Below are positions 45,833 through 54,852 of a DNA stretch of 64,000 nt, one piece after another; position 1 is the first letter of the stretch; every line of letters begins with the position of its first letter. The stretch spans positions 18,195 through 82,194 of the forward strand of contig JALESH010000086.1 in assembly GCA_022781985.1 (NCBI GenBank), read 5' to 3'. Both the position numbers and the translations under genes were made by a program. The notes beneath the pieces were generated by a model. That model had not been told where the DNA came from and did no database searches. It saw nothing but the letters and a program-made list of their open reading frames with translations. The DNA is from Lachnospiraceae bacterium (GTDB lineage: Bacteria; Bacillota; Clostridia; Lachnospirales; Lachnospiraceae).

Positions 45833-46309
45833 TTATACCGGCTTTTCTTCGCAGCCGCAGGCAGGGCCGGGGGATGGGAAGGATGAAAAGCCTCTTTCTC
45901 TGCAGGTATTTCCGGATTCCATTCTGCCGCCGCTGCGTGAATTATCACAGCTATCCTTGTCTCTGCGGCCACAGGAATTATTGGACATATTGCGGCCTTC
46001 AAATCCCCAGGAATTATCGGAATTTCCCCAACTGGGGCATCCACAGGACTTGTCGGAGCTGTTTCTGTTATCACAGGAATTGTCGGAATCCCTCTCATTT
46101 CTGCATCCGCAGGAACGTTCGGACTCTCTCTCATTTCTGCATCCGCAGGAACGGTCGGAATCCCTCTCGTTTCTGCATCCGCAGGAACGGTCAGAATCCT
46201 TTCCCTTTTCACATCCGCAGGAATCATCGCCGCAGCGTTCCATCAGGTCTCCGCAGCAGTGATTGCCGCGGCAGAAGAGCAAAAATAATAATATCAGACA
46301 GTTATTCAT
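45833..46309 (-). CDS. Cysteine-rich repeat protein with hydrophobic N-terminus
   Basis: The 158-residue protein starts MNNCLILLFLLFCRGNHCCG, a hydrophobic segment that could be a signal or membrane anchor, then has 12-residue repeats of the type RSCGCRNERDSD. AGGAG lies ten bases upstream of the start, supporting this frame over the other two open frames of the region. About 20 cysteines, many as CGC, suggest metal binding or disulfide cross-linking, as in spore-coat or metal-storage proteins; the function is unknown. Confidence 0.6.
   Translation of the reverse strand: MNNCLILLFLLFCRGNHCCGDLMERCGDDSCGCEKGKDSDRSCGCRNERDSDRSCGCRNERESERSCGCRNERDSDNSCDNRNSSDKSCGCPSWGNSDNSWGFEGRNMSNNSCGRRDKDSCDNSRSGGRMESGNTCRERGFSSFPSPGPACGCEEKPV
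46086..46226. repeat. 36-bp tandem repeats within the Cys-rich gene
   Basis: A 36-base unit containing CTGCATCCGCAGGAACG recurs at 46101, 46137 and 46173, with a degenerate fourth copy near 46209. The period is 12 codons, so copy-number change keeps the frame. No spacers are present. Confidence 0.8.
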
Positions 46310-46369
46310 ATTTTTTCAACTCCTTTATGCTATGCTTTATTTTATGCACGGCATATGAAGGAGTTCCGC

Positions 46370-46912
46370 TTATTTTCGCTTCCTTCTCAGCACCTTTTTA
46401 TTTATATAATAAAATGTCCCGGATTCACCCTTCTCTGCCAGCATATAGAGCAGCTTTTCCAGCAATTTTTTTGTATTGGGGTGCAGAGGCGCCGGATCCC
46501 GTCCCGACAGGTAGTATTCCAGGGGGGAACGGTCTGTATACTTTTCCTTCAGGTAGACCTTGCTGGCGGCAATGCGGTCCATCAGCATTTCTACAATATA
46601 ACGCTCCGGCATTGGTGCAGGAGCCATGCCCCCCGGGATATTCTGGATGCTGTAATCGATCCAGTACTCATAGTGATGCTTGTTTCTGCCCTTATGGTGC
46701 AGCCAGGCACTGGAGTAGCCCAGAGCCTCCCGTTCTGCATTGTTGGGGCTTCTGTTTCCCTGATAATATCTAGCACCCACCAGGAACTCTGAGAGGCTGT
46801 ACTTGGACATATCGTGCATGATTCCCTGATAGTAGAGGCCTACTTTAAAACAGCCCTGCATCACCAAATATTTATGGTATGTTACGGTTTTGAAATGTTT
46901 CCAGATCTTCAT
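46370..46912 (-). CDS. DUF5662 family protein
   Basis: The 180-residue protein matches DUF5662: TVTYHKYLVMQGCFKVGLYYQG, HDMSKYS and the His-rich WLHHKGRNKHHYEYW. The HD and clustered histidines suggest a metal-dependent hydrolase-like site, but no activity is known to me. It lies 25 bases after the isoamylase-like gene on the same strand. Confidence 0.8.
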   Translation of the reverse strand: MKIWKHFKTVTYHKYLVMQGCFKVGLYYQGIMHDMSKYSLSEFLVGARYYQGNRSPNNAEREALGYSSAWLHHKGRNKHHYEYWIDYSIQNIPGGMAPAPMPERYIVEMLMDRIAASKVYLKEKYTDRSPLEYYLSGRDPAPLHPNTKKLLEKLLYMLAEKGESGTFYYINKKVLRRKRK

Positions 46913-46937
46913 ATCCTGACGGCGTCCTTTCCAAACC

Positions 46938-48860
46938 TTAAAAAGTGCTCTTTATATAGTTCCTTCTCTGATCAGGCTCTGCGTCCCCATCCTGCTTTGA
47001 AATATAAATCTGAATCCTGCGCGCTTCTAATTCCACGGACTGCTGCCCCTCCAAAGTCTTCACCGGCTCCTCTTTCATAACGATTTCATCGCTTGTTCCG
47101 GTATCAGCCATCAGATGCCATTTCATTCCTTTGGGGAGCTTGGGCAGGGCAAAGGTGTGAGGAAGCCAGTGCATATTATATGCTATATAAAAGAAATTGT
47201 CCTCCGCTTCCTTCCTTATGGCGTAACAGCCGCAGTACATGACTCCGGCAAAACGGCTGTAGCCATTCAGGTCGGGACGCCATGCCTCTGCCCCATGATA
47301 AGAAAGATCAGGATAACCACAGGCAATATGATCCAGTATCTTCAGCTCTTCCTGATGTCTGAGAATAGGATGGCTTTTCTTTAAACGGATCAACGACTTT
47401 ACATAATGATATACAGACTTTCCCATACTTGTCATATTCCATTTTACCCAGCCTGCCTCATTGTCCTGACAGTAGGGATTGTTATTGCCGTAGCGGGTAT
47501 TGGCCAGCTCATCCCCACTGTAGATCAGAGGGGTTCCCTGGGACAAAAACAGCATGGTCAGTGCATTTTTCATCTGCTGCAGGCGGAGCAGGCGAATGTT
47601 TTTTCGCCGGGAGGATCCTTCCGCACCGCAGTTCCAGGTGGCATTATAATCCAAGCCATCCTGATTCTCTTCTCCGTTGGCAGCGTTATGCTTTTTTTCA
47701 TACGAAACCATATCCATCAGGGAAAAACCGTAATAGTTGGTCACATAATTGATGACACCGTAACATGCCGGATTGCGGCGCTGGAGTTCCAAAAAGGATG
47801 CCAGCATCCCTTCATCCCCCTTCAGAAATCTGCGGGCACAGTACATATAGTCATCCCGATATACTGCTAAATGGCGGTATTTCGGAGTCTCCTCCTCCCT
47901 GTAGATATGCTCCCAGGGAAAATCATGATAAAACAGCTTGGTATCCGTCAGCAGGGGCTCAGTGGCAATGGCCTGAAGAGGTATCCTTTCTCCCTTCAGA
48001 TGGATACCGTCAATGTGATATTCCAGAACCCAATATTTGACAGCATCCAGTATAAGCCCCTGGGCAACGGTATTTGGAAAATAAAACTGGAGAATAATCT
48101 CAATCCTGTTTTCATGCAGTGCTTTTACCAGGTCCTTGAATTCCCTCACAGCATCTCCCGCAGCCGAAAAGGCCGGTTTGGGAGCAAAATAATAGCCCTC
48201 TTTGTAGCCCCAGCAATTATATCTTTCTGCCGGCTTTTCTTCCGGAAGGCGGGACAGCCGGCTGCGGGCCTCCTCCATGGTGGCCGGGAGCTGTTCCCCT
48301 TCTGCTTCCAGTTCATCAAATTCATAGACAGGCATCAGCTCCACGGCCGTAATGCCCAGTTCCTTCAGATAGGGAATTTTTTCCACAATCCCGAGGAAGG
48401 TCCCTTTGTGAGGAATGCCTGAAGATCTGTGCTTTGTAAAAGCCCTCACATTGAGGCAGTACAGAATACTCCTCTCGTAGGGCGTCTTTAAGGGCTTATC
48501 CCCCGCCCATTCATAAATCTCACCCGGAAATCCGCCCTTTAACAGCCGGTCTCTTTTTCCCCATTTACTGTGTCCGTGGATGACCCGGGCATAAGGATCC
48601 GTAAAAATCCTGTTACCGTCATAAAAATTATACGAAAACCGGCTCACGTCCAGATCTCTGATGGCCAGGCTGAAAATAGAACCGTATTTATGCTTTTCGG
48701 AAAAGGGAACCCGATGTTCTCTTCCATTTTTTTTGTCATACAAAATAATACCGCAGTCCCTGCCCTCTTTCATCACTGCGGAAAAATACGTATAGCCACA
48801 TTCTGTCGTCACACCTAACGGATATGGTTTTCCTGCCTGTCTGTCGTCTGTTTTGTACAT
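46938..48860 (-). CDS. GlgX/isoamylase-like GH13 protein lacking catalytic residues
   Basis: The protein of about 640 residues has a CBM48-like N-terminus (about 12-125) and a GH13 barrel close to isoamylase/GlgX (SYEKKHNAANGEENQDGLDY, SQGTPLIYSGDE). The catalytic regions are eroded. Region I reads QFYFPNT (258-264) instead of DVVYNHT. Region II reads DGIHLKG (284-290) instead of DGFRFDL, so the nucleophile Asp is K289 and the Arg is H287. Region IV reads TNYYG (374-378) instead of TAHDG, so the stabilising Asp is Y377. Only the acid/base Glu (E301) may remain. The loop between regions I and II is about 50 residues short. It is probably a glycan-binding or regulatory pseudoenzyme. The start at 48860 follows GGAGG. 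Confidence 0.85.
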   Translation of the reverse strand: MYKTDDRQAGKPYPLGVTTECGYTYFSAVMKEGRDCGIILYDKKNGREHRVPFSEKHKYGSIFSLAIRDLDVSRFSYNFYDGNRIFTDPYARVIHGHSKWGKRDRLLKGGFPGEIYEWAGDKPLKTPYERSILYCLNVRAFTKHRSSGIPHKGTFLGIVEKIPYLKELGITAVELMPVYEFDELEAEGEQLPATMEEARSRLSRLPEEKPAERYNCWGYKEGYYFAPKPAFSAAGDAVREFKDLVKALHENRIEIILQFYFPNTVAQGLILDAVKYWVLEYHIDGIHLKGERIPLQAIATEPLLTDTKLFYHDFPWEHIYREEETPKYRHLAVYRDDYMYCARRFLKGDEGMLASFLELQRRNPACYGVINYVTNYYGFSLMDMVSYEKKHNAANGEENQDGLDYNATWNCGAEGSSRRKNIRLLRLQQMKNALTMLFLSQGTPLIYSGDELANTRYGNNNPYCQDNEAGWVKWNMTSMGKSVYHYVKSLIRLKKSHPILRHQEELKILDHIACGYPDLSYHGAEAWRPDLNGYSRFAGVMYCGCYAIRKEAEDNFFYIAYNMHWLPHTFALPKLPKGMKWHLMADTGTSDEIVMKEEPVKTLEGQQSVELEARRIQIYISKQDGDAEPDQRRNYIKSTF

Positions 48861-48962
48861 ATGCTCCTCCATCCGTTATCGTTATTATAGCCATAACAAA
48901 ATCCAATGAATTAAGTATAACATAAAATCATTTTTCTGTGTAAAAATTATTGCTTATTGTTT

Positions 48963-48991
48963 TTGAGACAATTAAAATGGCTATATAGATT
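48963..48991 (+). promoter_or_regulatory. Possible promoter of the DUF1292 gene
   Basis: TTGAGA at 48963-48968 and TAGATT at 48986-48991 with a 17-base spacer precede a GAAAGGAG ribosome site. Confidence 0.4.
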
Positions 48992-49012
48992 TACGAAAGG
49001 AGTCAATTTATT

Positions 49013-49345
49013 ATGAGAAAAAACCAAAACATGGATCCTGAGACAAAGGAACCAATGGAGGAAGAAATGACCGTTGAGCTGGATCTGGAGGATGGCAGCC
49101 AGGTTGTCTGCAGCGTGATCACCATACTGGAATGCGGGGGAAAGGAATATATTGCTTTGCTTCCCCTGGATGATGCAGGGGAAAATACGGATGGGGAGGT
49201 CTGGTTTTATCGTTATTACGAAGATGAGGAGGATGAAAATGCAGAGCCCCGGCTGGAGTTTATTGAGGATGATGACGAATATGAGCTGGTGGCAGACGCT
49301 TTCGACGAGTATCTTGACAACGTGGAATTTGATGAGCTGATATGA
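49013..49345 (+). CDS. DUF1292 domain protein
   Basis: The 110-residue, very acidic protein has the DUF1292 pattern: VELDLEDGSQVVCSVITILE, KEYIALLPLDD and VWFYRYYEDEE. The function is unknown. AAGGAG precedes the start at suitable distance. It converges on the helicase gene with 11 bases between the stops. Confidence 0.88.
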   Translation: MRKNQNMDPETKEPMEEEMTVELDLEDGSQVVCSVITILECGGKEYIALLPLDDAGENTDGEVWFYRYYEDEEDENAEPRLEFIEDDDEYELVADAFDEYLDNVEFDELI

Positions 49346-49356
49346 GTTATGGAGCT

Positions 49357-51204
49357 TCAGGGATGCCCCTGCTCCCCTTCCCGTCCGATCCAGGCTGTCT
49401 TCTGCAGTCGGTGCAGGAAGGGGGAGGGCTCCTGATGATACAGGATTTCCAGCCTCTGTCTGGCTCTGGTCATAGCTACATAAAAGAGGCGTCTTTCCTC
49501 TTCCGTCTGGCCGGCTGCCGCCGCCCGGGGGCTTGGCATGCTTCCGGCATTCATGCAGGGCAGGAATACCGTATCATACTCCAGTCCCTTGGAGCCGTGC
49601 ATGGTCACCAGTTTCACACCCTCTCTGGTCACAGTATTCTTATCGGTATGTCCCGTACCTTCCTCATAGCAGGCAATGAATTCCAGCCATTCTTTCAGCG
49701 TGCGGCAGGAAAGGGCGGTCTGTTGCACGGTATCCGCTATTTGCGTCAGTTCCTTTTTCGCCGCTTCCCCCTTATTTTCAGACAGGAAGGCGTCGTAGCC
49801 TATGGATCTTCTGATATAATCAATGGCCAGATAGGGCCTTAGGACTGCTATTTTTCTCAGGTCTGAAAAGAGACGTCTTACGATACCCTGCATATAGGGA
49901 TTCTTTGCATAATACTCTAAAAGCACAGCCTCATTTAAATCGGTATGGCTTAGGGCTGCCCGCTGTATGCAGCGGCAGGGTCTGTTCAGGATACGGAGAA
50001 GGCAGCCCCTCTTCCCCTGCCCTTTTTCACTCAAATCACGGGCAAATTGGAGATAGCTGAGGAGATCCAGGGCAATATCATGCTGAAAGATATTGTCTGT
50101 CTTTTCTCTGATGCAAAAGGGAACCCTTGCTCCCGCCAGGCTTCTGGCAAAATCGGAGGCCTGGGCATTGAACCTGTATATAACGGCGGTCCTGGAAAGC
50201 TCATCCATGGGCATCCTCCTCAGGCAGTCCTTCAGCCAGTCTCTTTCTTCTTCCATAGAGGAAAAAGAGCGGATGCAGACGTGTCCCGTTTCCTCCTTTC
50301 GGGCCTCCATCTTCTTTTGGAATCTGTTTTTATTCTCTCCAATCACAAGGGCTGCAGCTTCTACCACCCTTTTTGGACAGCGATAGTTGATGCCCATGGA
50401 AAGCTGGACGGCATCCGGATAGTCCTGCAGGAAGTCTCGCATAATATCCGGCCCGGCGCCCCGGAAGCTGTAGACAGACTGGTCATCATCCCCTACTACA
50501 AAGAGATTGTTTTCAGGTGCTGCCAGCTTCCGTATAACGCCATACTGCAAGGGACTGATATCCTGAAACTCATCCACCAGGATATGGGAAAACCTGTTCT
50601 GCCATTGTGCCAGCAAATACGGCTGTTCCTCCAGCAGTCTGTCACAGAGCAGAATCATATCGTCAAAATCCAGCTTATTCTCCTCCTCCATAATACGGCA
50701 GTACTCCTTAAAGATATCAGAAAAATGCTCCTTCATGGCATCCTCATTTTCCAGTCTGAAGCACACGCCGTTTTTTTGAGCAGAGATCCGCCTGAGCAGG
50801 GCTGCTATGGTTTCATATCCTGTGCTTTCCAGTCCATACATATTCAAAATATGCTGTAAATATTTTTTTTGATCGTAGCCGGTGGCCAGAGACAGCCGAC
50901 CCCCTCCATATCCGGACTGCATTAAAATATGATAATAGACGGCATGGAAGGTACCAAATTTTACTTCTTTATATGCGCCTTCTGTCAGAGTCCTGAAGCG
51001 CTGCTCCATTTCGGCGGCAGCCGCCTTTGTAAAAGTGATCACAAGGATTTTTTCGGGAGAAATCCCATGACGGCAAATCAGATGACGGATTCGCCGGATT
51101 GTCAGATAGGTCTTGCCGCTGCCCGGCCCCGCCAGTACCTGCAGGGGGCCGGACCCGTGCTCTATTGCCATAGCCTGTGCCTGGTTCTTATTCTGTCCGG
51201 GCAT
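49357..51204 (-). CDS. UvrD/PcrA-like superfamily 1 DNA helicase
   Basis: The 615-residue protein has the SF1A motifs in order: [10 protein letters not shown] (I), [10 protein letters not shown] (Ia), [13 protein letters not shown] (II), [14 protein letters not shown] (III), GINYRCP (IV), [14 protein letters not shown] (V) and [13 protein letters not shown] (VI). It is shorter than UvrD or PcrA, lacking the C-terminal RNA-polymerase/UvrB-binding tail. It would unwind DNA 3' to 5' in repair. Its start overlaps gltX by 17 bases. Confidence 0.92.
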   Translation of the reverse strand: MPGQNKNQAQAMAIEHGSGPLQVLAGPGSGKTYLTIRRIRHLICRHGISPEKILVITFTKAAAAEMEQRFRTLTEGAYKEVKFGTFHAVYYHILMQSGYGGGRLSLATGYDQKKYLQHILNMYGLESTGYETIAALLRRISAQKNGVCFRLENEDAMKEHFSDIFKEYCRIMEEENKLDFDDMILLCDRLLEEQPYLLAQWQNRFSHILVDEFQDISPLQYGVIRKLAAPENNLFVVGDDDQSVYSFRGAGPDIMRDFLQDYPDAVQLSMGINYRCPKRVVEAAALVIGENKNRFQKKMEARKEETGHVCIRSFSSMEEERDWLKDCLRRMPMDELSRTAVIYRFNAQASDFARSLAGARVPFCIREKTDNIFQHDIALDLLSYLQFARDLSEKGQGKRGCLLRILNRPCRCIQRAALSHTDLNEAVLLEYYAKNPYMQGIVRRLFSDLRKIAVLRPYLAIDYIRRSIGYDAFLSENKGEAAKKELTQIADTVQQTALSCRTLKEWLEFIACYEEGTGHTDKNTVTREGVKLVTMHGSKGLEYDTVFLPCMNAGSMPSPRAAAAGQTEEERRLFYVAMTRARQRLEILYHQEPSPFLHRLQKTAWIGREGEQGHP

Positions 51205-52651
51205 TTTTTAACAGTTCAATTCCTTTTTTGATACGGACAAGGGACTCTTCCTTACCAAGAATCTCCATAATCTCCGTTGCTCCGGCGGGTGTCATCTGTT
51301 TACCGGATACTGCCGTCCTGACAGGCCACATGACATAGCCGTTCTTGCAGCCCTTTTTTTCCACATAAGAAACCAGAAGCTGATAAAGAGAATCGTTGTC
51401 AAAGGCCTCCTGCTGTTCTAACACAGGCAGCAGCTCCTCCAATACCTCCAGGGCAGATTCCCGGGTGGTCTTCATTTTCTTATGGGCATACAGCTCGGCA
51501 TCATAGTCAGGCAGCTTCTGGAAAAAATCCACCATCTCCCTTATGTCAGGGAAGACCTCAATCCGGGTTTTGACCATCTCTGCTATTTTTTTAAGATCAA
51601 GGTCTTTGGTGATTGCCTCCTTCAGATAGGGCTCTGCCATGGAATAAAAGCGTTCAAAATCCATGGCCTTCAGGTATTCGCCGTTCATCCATTTCAGCTT
51701 GGTATAGTCAAAGACAGCAGGGGACTTGGATATATGGTGGTAGTCGAATACCTTCGTCAGTTCCTCCAGGGAAAATATTTCCTCATTTCCTTCCGGACTC
51801 CAGCCCAGCAGGGCTACAAAGTTGATGATAGCTTCGGATAAAAATCCCTGTTCCACCAGATCCTCATAGGAGGAGTGGCCGCAGCGCTTGGACAGCTTGT
51901 GATGCTCCTCATCGGTGATCAGGGGACAGTGGACATACACCGGCACCTCCCAGCCAAAGGCCTCATAGAGACGGTTGTACTTAGGGGAGGAGGAGAGATA
52001 CTCATTGCCCCTTACTACGTGGGTGATTCCCATCAGATGATCATCTACCACGTTGGCAAAGTTGTAGGTGGGATAGCCGTCTGATTTAATCAGAATCATA
52101 TCGTCCAGCTCTGCGTTGTCCACCGTGATATCTCCATAGATCTCATCCTGAAAGGTAGTACTGCCCTCCCTGGGGTTGTTCTGCCTGATCACATAAGGGA
52201 TGCCGGCAGCCAGCTTCTCCTCTACTTCCTCCCTGGAAAGGTGGAGGCAGTGCTTGTCATAGATATTGATTTCCTTTCCAGCCAGCGTCTGAGTCAGAGT
52301 GGCCAGCCTCTCTCTGTCGCAGAAGCAGTAATATGCCTGGCCCTTTTCGATGAGCTTTTTGGCGTACTCCAGATAGATGCCGGCGGCCTGCCTTTCGCTC
52401 TGCACATAGGGGCCAGCCTCCCCGTCCTTATCCGGCCCCTCATCATGTACCAGCCCGGTTTTTTCCAGAGTGCGGTAAATGATGTCCACGGCTCCCTCCA
52501 CATATCTTTCCTGGTCGGTATCTTCTATACGGAGGATAAAGTCCCCACCCTCATGCTTTGCAATCAGGTAGGCATAAAGCGCGGTTCTTAAATTTCCCAC
52601 ATGCATCCGGCCCGTAGGGCTGGGAGCGTATCTTGTCCTTATCTTTGCCAT
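51188..52651 (-). CDS. gltX: Glutamyl-tRNA synthetase
   Basis: The 487-residue class I synthetase begins [20 protein letters not shown] (HIGH-type motif HVGN) and has KLSKRCG as the KMSKS motif. It charges tRNA-Glu and, in bacteria lacking GlnRS, also tRNA-Gln. Its start codon shares a base with the hydrogenase stop. Confidence 0.96.
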   Translation of the reverse strand: MAKIRTRYAPSPTGRMHVGNLRTALYAYLIAKHEGGDFILRIEDTDQERYVEGAVDIIYRTLEKTGLVHDEGPDKDGEAGPYVQSERQAAGIYLEYAKKLIEKGQAYYCFCDRERLATLTQTLAGKEINIYDKHCLHLSREEVEEKLAAGIPYVIRQNNPREGSTTFQDEIYGDITVDNAELDDMILIKSDGYPTYNFANVVDDHLMGITHVVRGNEYLSSSPKYNRLYEAFGWEVPVYVHCPLITDEEHHKLSKRCGHSSYEDLVEQGFLSEAIINFVALLGWSPEGNEEIFSLEELTKVFDYHHISKSPAVFDYTKLKWMNGEYLKAMDFERFYSMAEPYLKEAITKDLDLKKIAEMVKTRIEVFPDIREMVDFFQKLPDYDAELYAHKKMKTTRESALEVLEELLPVLEQQEAFDNDSLYQLLVSYVEKKGCKNGYVMWPVRTAVSGKQMTPAGATEIMEILGKEESLVRIKKGIELLKNARTE

Positions 52652-54150
52652 TACTTCTCTATTCCTTTCCCAATTTCCCTGTCAGGTATTTTCTTTTCTG
52701 CAGAAGCCTTGAAGCCGGCCACTGCCTTGGCAGCCTGGGGCACCGCTATATTGGTGCCGGCACCGGCAATGCATCCGCCGGGACAGGCCATTCCCTCGAT
52801 CAGACAGCCTGTTTTCTTTCCCGCCTTGGCTAACATCAGCATCTTTTTACAATCTGCCAGATTCTCCGCATGTTCAATGTTGACCTCCACATCGGGATAG
52901 TATTCCCGGATGCATTCCTCAATGGCGCTGGCCACACCGCCGGCTACACCGTAGCCTCTTCCGGCTCCTGTAGCGTCCTCCATCCTGGCGGAAGGGCTGA
53001 TATCCTTCAGCACCATGCCCTTCGCCTCAAACATTCCGGCCAGCTCCTCAAAGGTGATGACAAAGTCTACATCCGAACGCACTGTCCGTCTGGAGGCCTC
53101 CAGCTTTTTGGAGGCACAGGGGCCGATGAATACCACGCTGGCATCGGGGTGGTCGGCCTTAATCCTGCGGGCAGTGGCCACCATGGGCGTGAGGGCGTTG
53201 GAAATACTCTCCAGGTTATCCGGGAAAAACTTTTTGGCCAGCACCGACCAGGACGGACAGCAGGAGGTCAGTAAAAAGGGCAGCTCGCCGGAGGCAACCG
53301 AATGCACATAATGCTCTGCCTCTGCCATAGCCCCTATATCCGCTCCGATGGCCGTTTCATATACATCATAAAAGCCCAGTTCTTTTAAGGCCGTCTTCAC
53401 CATATCAGGGGTCACATCCGAACCGAACTGGCCTACAAAGGCCGGAGCAACCTGGGCAATGATTTTCCGTCCCGACTGCATGGCCCGGATCAACTGGAAG
53501 ATCTGGGACTTATCCGCTATAGCGCCAAAAGGACAGTTTACCATGCACTGTCCGCAGGAAACGCACAGGCTTTCATCGATGACGGCCCTCCCATACTCAT
53601 CATTTTTGATGGCATTCACCCCGCAGGAGGCCAAGCAGGGCCTTACCTGATGGGAAATGGCATCGTAGGGGCAGACAGCCTTGCATTTACCGCATCTGAT
53701 GCATTTTTCCTGATCAATCACCGATTTTCCATCCTGCATGGAAACTGCATCCTTGGGACATACCTCACGGCAGGGATGGGCAATGCAGCCCATACATTTG
53801 TCCGTCACGCTGTAGCGGTTCTCCGGACAGCCGTTGCAGGCAGAAGGGATAACCTGCATGAGGGGAGGCTCATAGTATTTTTCATCAATATCGCTCTCAG
53901 CAAGTCCCTGGGTTGCGTGCACCGGCATATTCTCCGGCCTCAGTGAAAGACCCATAGCCAGACGGATACGCTCTCTTACGATGGCCCGCTCTCTGTAAAC
54001 ATTGCCATATTTGGATTCATCATAATTTACAATCTTATAGGGCAGCGCCTCCACATCATTGATCAAATCTTCTGAGCTGTACGCCAGGTTTGCAACCTCC
54101 TCAAAGATGCGTCTTCGTATTTTGCGAACCTCTGTATCAATCCCTCTCAT
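52651..54150 (-). CDS. Monomeric [FeFe] hydrogenase-like protein (group B type)
   Basis: The 499-residue protein has ferredoxin-like Cys clusters (about 105-135, 150-160 and 196-206) and a C-terminal H-cluster domain. The three signatures are TSCCPSW (295-301), GPCASKKLE (343-351; canonical MPCxxKxxE) and EGMACPGGC (452-460). The expected cluster ligands C298, C345, C456 and C460 are all there, as is the proton-relay C297. It could evolve or sense hydrogen using reduced ferredoxin. Deviating signatures resemble the less studied group B enzymes. No maturase genes are in the window. gltX follows with a one-base overlap. Confidence 0.85.
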   Translation of the reverse strand: MRGIDTEVRKIRRRIFEEVANLAYSSEDLINDVEALPYKIVNYDESKYGNVYRERAIVRERIRLAMGLSLRPENMPVHATQGLAESDIDEKYYEPPLMQVIPSACNGCPENRYSVTDKCMGCIAHPCREVCPKDAVSMQDGKSVIDQEKCIRCGKCKAVCPYDAISHQVRPCLASCGVNAIKNDEYGRAVIDESLCVSCGQCMVNCPFGAIADKSQIFQLIRAMQSGRKIIAQVAPAFVGQFGSDVTPDMVKTALKELGFYDVYETAIGADIGAMAEAEHYVHSVASGELPFLLTSCCPSWSVLAKKFFPDNLESISNALTPMVATARRIKADHPDASVVFIGPCASKKLEASRRTVRSDVDFVITFEELAGMFEAKGMVLKDISPSARMEDATGAGRGYGVAGGVASAIEECIREYYPDVEVNIEHAENLADCKKMLMLAKAGKKTGCLIEGMACPGGCIAGAGTNIAVPQAAKAVAGFKASAEKKIPDREIGKGIEK

Positions 54151-54186
54151 CCTCTAACCATGCTCCTTCCAAAGTTTCCTCAAGAC

Positions 54187-54198
54187 ATTGTTAACAAT
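54187..54198. promoter_or_regulatory. Palindrome upstream of the hydrogenase gene
   Basis: ATTGTTAACAAT is a perfect 12-base palindrome between the hydrogenase start and a TATGAT -10-like element on the minus strand. Position suits a repressor site. It shares half-sites with clostridial Rex operators but lacks their four-base spacer. Confidence 0.35.
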
Positions 54199-54299
54199 TT
54201 ATCATATTCTTTTCTTATTTTTACATAAACCTGTGAGGAAATCAAGAACTTTCTTACCAGGCATCCATTCTGCATCGAATCCAAGGCAGTGCCGACCTG

Positions 54300-54848
54300 C
54301 TACTTCCTAAAATCATCCAGGTCCTTTGCAAAGGAGCTTCTGAGTGTGCTGTCTATGGTATAGACGGTATTTTCCCCCTCCACACAAATATAATATTTAG
54401 AAACGGCAGAGTTATAATCGCCGATATTAAACTGCAGATCCGCCTGCTCCGTCTGTATGGAAACCGAGATCACCGGTTCCGCAAGGCCGTACTGTGACAG
54501 GTCTCCTACCTCTTCGATCCGGTCCTCGCTGTGTATGGAAACCGCCTTTTTGACCAGGTCTTCCACCAGAGAAGCATCTGCTTCCGGCAGCTCGTCCTCA
54601 CCACAGATCCATTCCTCGCCTTCCTTTTGAAAGCTATAGCTTCCATTTTCATTGTCCAGGGAGATGCGGGTGACGGAAGCTGCATCCAGTTCCACCACCG
54701 GATAGCTCTCCGTCTCGCTTTCCTCCCTATGGCCGGCATTGTAATTTTTCATGCCTATATAGCCTGCGGCAGTCAGAAAAAGGACGGCAGCCATTAGCAT
54801 CAACTGATTTCTTTGCCTTCGCATTCTTTTTCCCACCTCCTTTTCCAA
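54300..54848 (-). CDS. DUF4340 lipoprotein-like membrane protein
   Basis: The 182-residue protein has one N-terminal membrane helix (about 13-30) and an outer domain with VVELDAASVTRISLDNENGS and QYGLAEPVISVSI, typical of DUF4340. Such proteins accompany GldF/GldG-type ABC transporters, as here, where the permease ends five bases upstream. The function is unknown. Confidence 0.82.
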   Translation of the reverse strand: MEKEVGKRMRRQRNQLMLMAAVLFLTAAGYIGMKNYNAGHREESETESYPVVELDAASVTRISLDNENGSYSFQKEGEEWICGEDELPEADASLVEDLVKKAVSIHSEDRIEEVGDLSQYGLAEPVISVSIQTEQADLQFNIGDYNSAVSKYYICVEGENTVYTIDSTLRSSFAKDLDDFRK

Positions 54849-54852
54849 GCAG

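Noticed and set aside
46086..46226. Regular 36-base repeats that could suggest a CRISPR array
   Set aside because: Repeats abut without spacers, the period is 12 codons, and they encode a repeated peptide in a frame with a good ribosome site.
45577..46773. Long plus-strand frame across the Cys-rich and DUF5662 genes
   Set aside because: It is an antisense shadow of repeat-rich minus-strand genes, with no ribosome site and no recognisable domain.
54187..54198. Rex operator upstream of the hydrogenase
   Set aside because: The half-sites resemble Rex sites but the four-base spacer between them is missing, so I list only a palindrome of unknown binder.
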